This document shows, one piece after another, positions 10,101 through 18,100 of a stretch of 64,000 nt of DNA. The translations under genes were made by a program, and so were the position numbers. The stretch is taken from NCBI GenBank assembly GCA_021155965.1, contig JAJNBJ010000006.1:62001-126000 (forward strand), given 5' to 3'. The notes under the pieces were generated by a model. That model was not told the origin of the DNA. It worked only from the letters and a program-made list of their open reading frames with translations, and made no database searches. Numbering within the stretch: position 1 is the stretch's first letter; every line of letters begins with the position of its first letter. This DNA is from Flavipsychrobacter sp. Lineage in GTDB: Bacteria > Bacteroidota > Bacteroidia > Chitinophagales > Chitinophagaceae.

Positions 10101-12036
10101 AACACCCGCCCACGTTGTAGGTAATGTTGCAAGTGCCGGAGGCTATGCCTGTAACAAAGCCGCTTGATGAACCAACGGTAGCGATCATGGGGTTTGAAGA
10201 ACTCCATGTGCCGCCGGGAGTAGCACAGGTTAATGTTGAAGTGCCGCCAGGCGCCACTGTTGTTGTACCCATAATAGGCGCAGGCGCGGTATTAACTGTA
10301 ACAGGTTTGAAATTGTAGCAGCCGCTGGCTGTGTAATAGATATTCACTACGCCGGAGCTTACTGCGGTAACTAATCCTGCTGGGCTTACGGTTGCTACAG
10401 ATGGGCTGCCGCTTGTCCATGAACCGCCGGTGGGAGTGACTGCTAAGGTCGTATTAATGCCCACACATAATGAGCCGGGGCCTGTAATGACAGGGATTGG
10501 ATTAACAGATAATGTGTAAGGGGCGCTGCAGCCGCCACGAGTATAGCTGATGGTAACTAAGCCGCTACCTGTGCCTGTTACTACCCCGGCAGAGCCAACA
10601 GTTGCGATCATGATATTGCTGCTGCTCCACGTGCCGCCTGATGGGCTGCCGGATAACGGCACTGTAGCGCCTACGCAAACAGAAGTGCCCCCAGAAACAA
10701 CAGGTGAAGCGTTTACCGTCATTGTTTTGTAGCCAACACATCCAAAAGCATGGTATGTTATGGTTGCTGTTCCTGAACTTGTGCCGGTAACAATGCCTGT
10801 GCTGCCAACAGCAGCAACCATTGTGCTGCTGCTGGTCCATGAACCACCTGTTGGTGAGCCTGTGAGTATTGTTGGATAGCCGATACATGCCGTGCTGCTG
10901 CCTGTGATGCTTGCTGTTGGGCTGACGGTAATTGTTTTATATGCCGAGCATGTGCCGGACGTATAAGTAATTGTAGCTGTCCCTGCGCTAATGCCGGTAA
11001 TGATGCCGGTGCTGCCAACGGTGGCTATCATGGTGTTACTGCTGCTCCATGTGCCGCCTGATGGTGATGCGGTGAGCATTGTGGTTAACCCGGTACAAAC
11101 GGTGCTGCTGCCTGATATGGAAGGGGTAGTGTTTACAATAAACGAACGGGTAACATATGCGCTGCCCACTGTGTAAGTAATGGTTACTGTTCCTGCTGCA
11201 ATGCCATTTACTACTCCCATGGTGTTGATGGTTGCTATGGCAGTATTGCTGGTGTTCCATGTGCCTCCGGATGGTGTAGCCGTAACAGTTGCCATAGAGC
11301 CAGCACAGGTGCTTGTACTGCCTGAAATGGGGGAGATAGATGTAGTAACGGTTACAAGCGCTGTTGCATAACAGCCGCCAACTGAATAGGTGATATTGCA
11401 CGAGCCTGCAGTTATACCGGTTACAACACCACTACCGGAACCTACAGTTGCAATAGCTGTATTAGAACTTGTCCAAACGCCACCACTTACGGTGCTGCTA
11501 AGGGTTGTTGTGAAGCTTGTGCCTACTGTAGTGATGCCTGTAAGCGGTGGGATAGAAGGGCTAACATTCACGATCTGGTAGGCATAGCAACCGCCGCCCG
11601 TGTAATAGATGTTGACAATGCCTGTGCCTACACCTGTAACATGGCCGGTAGAGCTGACTGTGGCAACTGTGGGTGTGCCGCTTGTCCAGGAGCCGCCTGC
11701 GGGGTAGCCTGTGAGCGAGATGTTGTTGCCGGTGCAAACGCTTGTAGGGCCGGTGATGACATTGGCAGGATTAACCGTGAAGGGCGTTGTTACATAAGAA
11801 GAACCTATAGCATAAGTAATGGTACATGTGCCTGCTCCAATACCTGATACAAGCCCTGATGAGCTGACAGTGGCTACTGATGGATTACTGCTGCTCCATG
11901 TCCCGCCGGGGGTGGCATCGCTGAGCGTGGCTGTCCAGCCTACACAGGTTGTGGTACTGCCGACAATTGGATCAATTGCATAAGACACTATGCTGCAAAA
12001 AATGCCCAGGAGAAAAAGAGCAAATGCTTTCTTCAT
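7156..12036 (-). CDS. Giant Ig-like (Big_2-type) repeat protein with T9SS sorting domain
   Basis: The product is 1626 aa. The start at 12036 gives a textbook signal peptide (MKKAFALFLLGIFCSIVSYA). About 21 Ig-like repeats follow, with GG[TSV]W cores and conserved VCxG and GGCxA cysteines. One repeat carries TCCGTWSSSH in place of the usual GGTW core. The C-terminus is a type A T9SS sorting domain (IFPNPTSGDIIIQW... ADVAGRKV... GIYFFTI... GKLYIQK). It is closely related to the gene at 680-6895 in repeat sequence and order, so the two probably arose by duplication. It should be exported by Sec and then T9SS to the cell surface. An adhesive or matrix role is inferred from the repeat architecture only. 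It has its own terminator. Confidence 0.95.
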   Translation of the reverse strand: MKKAFALFLLGIFCSIVSYAIDPIVGSTTTCVGWTATLSDATPGGTWSSSNPSVATVSSSGLVSGIGAGTCTITYAIGSSYVTTPFTVNPANVITGPTSVCTGNNISLTGYPAGGSWTSGTPTVATVSSTGHVTGVGTGIVNIYYTGGGCYAYQIVNVSPSIPPLTGITTVGTSFTTTLSSTVSGGVWTSSNTAIATVGSGSGVVTGITAGSCNITYSVGGCYATALVTVTTSISPISGSTSTCAGSMATVTATPSGGTWNTSNTAIATINTMGVVNGIAAGTVTITYTVGSAYVTRSFIVNTTPSISGSSTVCTGLTTMLTASPSGGTWSSSNTMIATVGSTGIITGISAGTATITYTSGTCSAYKTITVSPTASITGSSTACIGYPTILTGSPTGGSWTSSSTMVAAVGSTGIVTGTSSGTATITYHAFGCVGYKTMTVNASPVVSGGTSVCVGATVPLSGSPSGGTWSSSNIMIATVGSAGVVTGTGSGLVTISYTRGGCSAPYTLSVNPIPVITGPGSLCVGINTTLAVTPTGGSWTSGSPSVATVSPAGLVTAVSSGVVNIYYTASGCYNFKPVTVNTAPAPIMGTTTVAPGGTSTLTCATPGGTWSSSNPMIATVGSSSGFVTGIASGTCNITYNVGGCFIYVPFTVGTTSISPITGPSSTCVGSMVALASSTCCGTWSSSHPAIASVSPLGVVTGTAAGTCIITYTVGTLFVTHTFTVYSSAAISGPPSVCTGIPHTLTASVSGGTWSTADTALVTISSSGVLTGLSAGTATITYFAGGCYGYYTVIINAAPTITGSSSLCVGYTAMLSTTPAGGSWTSGTPTVATVSSSGLVTGVSNGVVNIYYTQGGCYSFKTINVGTGAAVTGGGAICIGMTTTLSATPAGGTWSSGSTGIAIVGSTGIVTGVAAGVANISYTMGGCASYIAVTVNGSPVITGDMPICTGSSITLTGSVSGGTWSSGNIAVATVSPTGSVTGIAAGVVNITYTTGSCYAYKTITVSTSATISGPSLVCIGTPSAFTGTPAGGTWSSSNTFRAIVNSMGVVTGLGGGVVNISYTAGSCSAYITVTVSGAPIITGGGGPICSGDILSLSASSGGVWSSSNTAVATVSSSGSVTGVGAGIANITYTTGGCFTYTTVTVHATPVISGGSVVCIGVPLTLTGSPTGGSWSSSNTFRAIVNPSGIVTGLGGGAVNISYTLGSCYAYKTLTVTGAPTILGSSTLCSGSAIILSGSSAGGTWGTSNPSVATVTSSGTVVGMSGGTATITYNLGGCFAVKPVTINPTPTITGGSAVCTGTPLSLVGFPSSGVWASSNPSLASVNAFGQVTGISAGTVTITYTLNGCSAYHTVTIGAGAVISGSGPVCVGSTITFTSSLGGGTWSSSSTAIATVSGGNVTGVGAGVAIISYTMSSGCSAVKPVTVNPNPAPIMGPGSVRIGSSITLTNASPGGTWFSTNAGVASVGPTTGVVMGLTLGTTNIQYWWGGCATVKPITVTLFPPVGTPVTATSSTASASSTSGETRHLKPVDSNGFSIVATEGEIGSVRIFPNPTSGDIIIQWQDFDPGTFTMVIADVAGRKVHTSTISINAPSSRATVSLAELVDGIYFFTITDGHTNYYGKLYIQK

Positions 12037-12209
12037 AAATCTTTTTGGTTGGTAGTGGTGATGTAATAAAGCCTGTTATTGCAGGCAGGGTTTATGTGCG
12101 CAAGGTAAAGAAAATCCTAGGGGACAGATAATTAAATTCATGTATACTTTGTTATTGAGTTGCTAATGGATTTTATATATCTCCGATTAAATGATGAGAA
12201 GTTTTTTTG

Positions 12210-12242
12210 TAAAAATGCTCCGTGCAAGGGGAGCTTTTTTAC
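12210..12242 (-). terminator. Probable rho-independent terminator of the 900-aa gene
   Basis: A GGAGC / GCTCC stem with flanking A- and T-runs lies about 30 bp beyond the stop at 12274. The 5-bp GC core is extended by A/T pairs. It is weaker than the other terminators in the island. Confidence 0.55.
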
Positions 12243-12273
12243 AAAATTATAATTGAACGTTCCTGGAAGAGTA

Positions 12274-14976
12274 TCAATGCGCTACAACCAGTTTTGATGC
12301 ATAAAAGAGGTCGGTTGAGCTGATGGTAATGTGGTATACACCACCAGGTATGTGACTAAAGTCAAGCGCACTATGGCCATTGGCAGTTGTGGGATCTATT
12401 GAGGCATTGTAAACCGTTCGCCCCTGCATATCCCTTACAATGATAGCCGTATTTGCTGCGGCAGTTACCGGCCAGTTTATATGTAAATAACGGGACGTGG
12501 GGACAGGATAAACAGCTATTGTGCCGATCGCTGTAGCGGTCAGTATCCGTGTATAATCATACGGCTTGATGGTGCCTAAAGTTGTGCTCTTCCTGAAGCT
12601 GATGCCTGAAGCAGAAGGGGAGGATGCACTAAGCGTGATAGTGGCAGATGGGGTTGTATAGTATTTATGTTCTTCGGGATATACAAAGTAGGTGCCATTC
12701 GCCAGGCCGGTGAATGAGTAATTGCCTGTTGCATCGGTATAGGTGTAGGTGATCATGCTGCCGGTGCTGTTGTATAGATAGATGAGCATACCTGGCTCCG
12801 GTATATCCCCCGATGTGCCTTTACCAGCACCAAATGCCACATAGCCGCTGATGAAACCCGGCCCTGAAGGCACGGTGCCATATACCATGCTGATGTTGGC
12901 AATATCTCTTGATGAGGTATGGGCAATACTTGTTGCCGCATACCAGTTGGGTGTAGAAGTATAGTAAGTAGGTATGTAACCACTGGTGCCTGCTACCGTG
13001 CCATTCAGTTTAGCCTTGACCAGGTAGCTGCCTGCTGCGGGGGTAGGGAACTCATAATATGGAGTGGTGCCGGAGATCATACAACTGCTTGTGGAGTCAA
13101 GAGCAGTTATGGAGCTATCGGAAGGGTTGAATTGTATGAGCCATACTTTGAAGACATCGGTTGAAGACCCGCCTGTGTAGGTGATTTGTCCTGCTATGCG
13201 GTTTGCGATTACAGTAACGGTTGCTGTGTTAGAGCAACCTGAACCATCAGTGCCTGTAACGGTGTAGGTTGTTGCAGTAGTTGGTGTAGCGTCAGTAACG
13301 CCACAAGTGGAGCATGAAAGCCCTGTAGATGGCGACCACGAATAGGTAACACCACCTGACGCTGTTATGGTTTCTGCACCACCACATGGATAGGTAGACG
13401 ATGTGGTGATTGTTGGTGAACCAACAGTCATGGTTATTGGAGCAGATATGGCTGTGCTTGTAGTTACGCATATGCTACTGGAAGTTATGACCACTTCAAT
13501 AACATCACCGGTTACCAATGTGGCAGAAGTATAACTTGAACCTATTGCTCCGGTTATGGGAGTGCCGTTTAATTGCCATTGGTAACTTGGTGTCACGCCT
13601 GCTGATAAGGCTACTCCGCTGAAAGTAACCGTTGTTCCGGCGCACACTGTAGCGCCGGGGCTTGCAGTAACTGTTACGGAGGGCGTAGAGATCGGTGTGA
13701 TTGCGACTGTTGCACTGCCAGACATATTGTTGGTACACATGGTAGTAGTATTGGTTGCAACAACGGTATAGGAGCCAGCGGAGGTATGTAAGCCAAAACT
13801 GATAGCACTGCCTGTGCCGGTAATGGGAGGACCTGCCGTAGATGAACCTGCTATAAGCTGGTAGCTGACGCCTGCATCAGAACTGCTTAATCCTATCGTA
13901 ACACCGCTGCCGCCCGCGCAGTAGCTGCCGCCGCCGGTTACGGAGTAAACTGTGGGCAAGGGGTGGATGGCTAAAGTGGCAGTGGCAGTGGCGCTCATAC
14001 AGCCGGTTGACAGGTCTGTTGCTCTAACAAAATAGGTGCCCGCAGTAGTCATTGCAGGCCAGGAAAGGGAAGACCCGGTGCCAGGTGCTGGTGTGCCTAT
14101 TGGGGTACTACCCATGTAAAGCTGATAGTCAACACCTGTTTGTGAACCACTTAATGTTAATGTAGAACCGCTGCCGCCAGCGCAGTAACCGCCACCGGCA
14201 AAAGATAAAGTATAAACAGTTGGCAGAGGAGTAACAGTTACAGTTACAGCGCTCGCCATTGCCGTGGAACAGGATGTGCCGGGATAAGCTGCTGCAGTAT
14301 ATGTTGCGGGTGAGGCTATCAAACCAAAGCTAATTGCAGCGCCTGTGCCGGTAACAGGGGCGCCTACTGGAAAGGCCCCATTATGCAACTGGTAACTTAC
14401 ACCGGCCTGAGAACCACTTAACCCAATAGTAACACCTGTGCCCCCTGAACAGTAGCTGCCGCCACCGGTCAGGGTATAAACAATCGGTGTTGGTGTTACG
14501 GTGAATATCATACTTGTAGAGCAGCCAGTAGGAAGGGTATAGCTGATAGCAACCGTGCCAAGGGATACTCCTGTTGCCATGCCTATAGAACCGATGGTCG
14601 CTATTGAAGCGGTAGCACTTGACCAAATGCCACCGGGTGTAGCAGAGGTAAGTATGGTTGAGCCGGTTATGCATATTGAAGAAGGGCCGGTAATGGGAGC
14701 GGGCATTGGATTTACGGTAATGGGGTAAGTGACGGAGCTGGCACCGACCGTATAGGTAATAGTAGCAGTGCCAGCCGAAATACCGGTTGCTATGCCTGTG
14801 GCAACACTAATAGTTGCCACAACAGGCGTGCTACTGGTCCATGTACCACCCGGTGTTGAGTTAGTATAAGTGCCGGTATAGCCTATGCAAATTGAAGGCG
14901 GCCCGCTGATAGGCGCCTGACTGAAAGAAATAACAGAAATTAAAAGCGCAATGATAGTGAGTTGTATGTGCTTCAT
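12274..14976 (-). CDS. T9SS-sorted multidomain protein: Ig-like repeats, Cys-pair repeats and a conserved pre-CTD module
   Basis: The product is 900 aa. The signal peptide MKHIQLTIIALLISVISFSQ is followed by two Ig-like repeats (about 20-155). Three copies of an ~85-residue repeat come next (about 160-425), with signature YCxGGxGVxxxLSxSQxGVxYQL and a closing C before the next copy. Two PKD/Ig-like domains follow (SYQWQLNG; TYSWSPSTGLSCSTCG). A ~220-residue module (about 594-815) starts DVFKVWLIQFNPSDS and includes a carboxypeptidase-regulatory/SpaA-like fold (TYTDATGNYSFTGLANG). A T9SS sorting domain with the slightly atypical motif VYPVPTSR closes the protein. The C-terminal half is clearly paralogous to the protein at 15151-19848. 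It is a predicted surface protein; the ligand is unknown. Confidence 0.94.
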   Translation of the reverse strand: MKHIQLTIIALLISVISFSQAPISGPPSICIGYTGTYTNSTPGGTWTSSTPVVATISVATGIATGISAGTATITYTVGASSVTYPITVNPMPAPITGPSSICITGSTILTSATPGGIWSSATASIATIGSIGMATGVSLGTVAISYTLPTGCSTSMIFTVTPTPIVYTLTGGGSYCSGGTGVTIGLSGSQAGVSYQLHNGAFPVGAPVTGTGAAISFGLIASPATYTAAAYPGTSCSTAMASAVTVTVTPLPTVYTLSFAGGGYCAGGSGSTLTLSGSQTGVDYQLYMGSTPIGTPAPGTGSSLSWPAMTTAGTYFVRATDLSTGCMSATATATLAIHPLPTVYSVTGGGSYCAGGSGVTIGLSSSDAGVSYQLIAGSSTAGPPITGTGSAISFGLHTSAGSYTVVATNTTTMCTNNMSGSATVAITPISTPSVTVTASPGATVCAGTTVTFSGVALSAGVTPSYQWQLNGTPITGAIGSSYTSATLVTGDVIEVVITSSSICVTTSTAISAPITMTVGSPTITTSSTYPCGGAETITASGGVTYSWSPSTGLSCSTCGVTDATPTTATTYTVTGTDGSGCSNTATVTVIANRIAGQITYTGGSSTDVFKVWLIQFNPSDSSITALDSTSSCMISGTTPYYEFPTPAAGSYLVKAKLNGTVAGTSGYIPTYYTSTPNWYAATSIAHTSSRDIANISMVYGTVPSGPGFISGYVAFGAGKGTSGDIPEPGMLIYLYNSTGSMITYTYTDATGNYSFTGLANGTYFVYPEEHKYYTTPSATITLSASSPSASGISFRKSTTLGTIKPYDYTRILTATAIGTIAVYPVPTSRYLHINWPVTAAANTAIIVRDMQGRTVYNASIDPTTANGHSALDFSHIPGGVYHITISSTDLFYASKLVVAH

Positions 14977-15095
14977 AAGATGCTTTTTTAGGTATATTCG
15001 TATGTCTGTAATTAATTAGGCGTAATTCCGGGCATATTTGTTAGGGCAAGATAGAGATATTTATTCATTTAATAAAAAGGGAATTTGTTGATGCA

Positions 15096-15125
15096 ATAAA
15101 AAAAGCTTCTGCAGAACAGAAGCTT
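15096..15125 (-). terminator. Rho-independent terminator of the 1565-aa gene
   Basis: A perfect 9-bp stem AAGCTTCTG / CAGAAGCTT with a 5-nt loop is followed by a T run on the minus strand, about 25 bp past the stop at 15151. Confidence 0.8.
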
Positions 15126-15150
15126 AAGAACACACACAGATAAAAAATCT

Positions 15151-18100
15151 TTATTGTTCGATCACCAACCGCCAGGTATAGTTCAAGTGCTCACCTTTAA
15201 CAGAAAGCAGGTAAACGCCATTGGTCAGGTTGCCAAGGTTGGCTTGCGTTTCGCCTGATGGTTGCGATAAGTTTAGCTGCGTATTATATACCTCCTGTCC
15301 AACAACGTTGGTAACAGACAGGGTTGCTGTGCCAGTAGTTTGCTCAGCCCACCTGATGTTTATTTTGCCTGTAGTAGGGTTGGGGTAGATGTGAATATTC
15401 CCTGCGCCTGTCTTCATGGAAGCAACACCTGTTACCGATACAGGCACTATCCTGCGCGATGTGGTGTATTGCATGAAGCGCACATTCTTTGCAGAGTCTG
15501 CGCCGGGAGAAAGCACAATAGTAGCAGATGGAGTTGTATTATACAGGAACTCCTCAGGGTATATCACATAGTTGCCTTCAGCTATATTGCTGAAGGAGTA
15601 GTTCCCGTCTGCATCGGTATATGTATAAGTAAGTATGAAGTTGCTCACAGCATCTTTCAGGTAAACGATCATGCCTTCGGCAGGTATGCTGCCCGAAGTG
15701 CCTTTGCCTGCCCCCGATGATATGGAACCTCCAATAAAGCCCGGGCCGGGTGGCACTGTGCCATAGATCATATTGATGTGCAGGGAGTCTGTTGCGTTGG
15801 TATGTGTTGCTGTAGCAGCATTATACCAATAAGGAGTTGAGAGGCTGTAAGTTGGTATGTAGCCGCTGGTGCCCGGTATAGTGCCCATCAGTTTAGCTTT
15901 CACATAATAAGTGTTTGCAGGCTTGCCCACAAATTCAAAATAGGGTGTGCCGGAGCTCATGCAGGTGTATGTGGAGTCGACGCCTGTAAGTGTGCTGTCG
16001 GATGGGTTGAAGTGGATGAGCCAAACTTTGAAGACATCGGATGACAGGCCGGTATAAGAAATGTGCCCTGATACGCGGTTGCCATTCACGCTTACTGCTG
16101 CTTTGGATGAGCATCCTGTAGCTGCCGTACCTGTAACGGTATAATTGGTGTTCGCCATGGGGCGGGCAATAGTTGTAGCACAAGTGCTGCATGACAAGCC
16201 TGCTATTGGCAGCCATGAATAGGTAACACCGCCATTGGCAGCGAGGTTATAGGTGCCGCCGCATGCTGCTGCCGAACTGCTGGCTGTAACAGTTGGTACG
16301 GGGTTCACCGTGACCACAATGATGGATGTGCAACCCAGCAAGGAATAGCTGATGGTAGTGATGCCCATTGACATACCGGTAAGCACGCCCAGTGTTGTGC
16401 CGATAGTGGCTACGTTGGCTATAGATGGGTTGCCTGGTATCCAAACGCCGCCGGGGGTGCCCGTGAGGTTTGTGCTTGAACCAACGCAAATACGCGTAGA
16501 GCCTGAAACACTTGGGTTTGGCCTTACGGTCATGGTCACATTATCAGTAACAGTAGCAGGGGTAGGGCATGCGGCATTGCTCAACATGCTTACCCGGACA
16601 ACATCTGCATTCGAAGGCAAATAGCTGTAGGAAGCACCGGTGCCGACAACTGCACCATTCACTGTCCATTGGTAAGTGGGGGCAGCGCCGCCATTCATTG
16701 ATATGGCAGTGTAAGTGACTAGTATGCCGGTGCATAATGTATCATCCGGTGTGGTACTGATGCTGACAGTTGGAGTTACCGTTGGGGTTATTGAAACGGT
16801 GGCACTGCCGGTCATGCTGCTGATGCAACCAGACGGGTTTGTGGCTGCAACAGTATAGACCCCGGTTGATGTTTGTAGCCCGAAATCAAGTGATGAACCT
16901 GTACCTACCAGTGTACCTGCCAATGTGGAACCGTTATACATGCGGTAGGTAACACCGGGGCTGGAAATACCCAGGCCAATACGCACGCCCGTTCCGCCGG
17001 AGCAATAACTGCCGCCACCTGTAACTGTGAAAATTGATGGGGCAGGGTTAATCACAACCGTAGCGCTGCTGTTCATTGTTTTGGGGCAGCCTACCAGTGG
17101 GTCTGTAGCTATTACTGTGTACGTGCCCATTACGGTTTGCAAACCAAAGTCGAGGGCTGCGCCTGTGCCTGCCAGTGGTAAGCCCACTGCAGTTGTTCCG
17201 AACATCAACTGATAATTGGTCCCGATAATAGAGCCGGAAAGCCTGATATGCACACCAGAGTCGCCCGCACAATAGCCACCGCCGCCTGTAACAGTGTACG
17301 CAACAGGCAATGGTTTTACGCTGATCACTGCGCTGTCGGTCATCCAGGTAGCACATCCATTTGATGCGTTAACAGCTTTGATGAGGTATGAACCGGCAAC
17401 AAATCGTGGACCGAAATCCAAAGTCCCGCCGGTGCCGGATAAAGACGTGCCCGTTACCAATCCGCCCTGGTATACCCAATAGTTTGTGCCTACCTGGGAA
17501 GAAGCTAACTTTACATTTATGCCTCCACCGCCTGAACAATAGGAGCCATCACCCATAACCATATATGCAGTCGGGGATGGGACAGGCATTATTGAAGGGG
17601 TGCCAGACATATTCGATGTGCAGCCACTAGCAATATTTGTTGCTTTTACTGTATAAGTAGCATACGCGGTCTGGTAGCCAAAATTAATTGCGCTTCCCGT
17701 GCCGGTTACTACACTGCCTACAGGTATGCTGCCGCTGTATAACTGGTAATTTACGCCTGTGGAAGAAGAAGAAAGCGATACCATTACACCTGCGCCGCCG
17801 CTACAGTATGTTGACGCACTGGCAGATACAGTATACACAGGTGGCAAGGGGTTTACAGATACATTGATCGTTCCCGTCATGCTCCTTGTGCAGCCTGTTA
17901 CCGGGTTGGTAGCAATGGCCGAATAAAGTCCGCTGGTATGGTAGTTAAAATCAATTACTGTTCCGGTACCCATCATCGCGCTGCCGGATGGTAAGCTGCC
18001 GTTGAGCAACTGGTAGCTGATACCCACATCAGAAGTGGCCAGGTTTATGCGTGCGCCGGATGTACCCGAGCAGTAGCTGCCTGCGCTGGTCAATGAATGT

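Noticed and set aside
680-12036. Many plus-strand and alternate-frame ORFs of 60-170 aa across the Ig arrays, several sharing VAIAVLLLLHVPPVG-like cores.
   Set aside because: They are the complement of the repeated GGTWSSSN codons. Their similarity follows from the sense-strand repeat, and they have no independent starts, promoters or families.
680-12036. Regular spacing of similar DNA words suggested a CRISPR array.
   Set aside because: The period is over 200 bp, the repeats are coding and diverged, and no cas genes are present.
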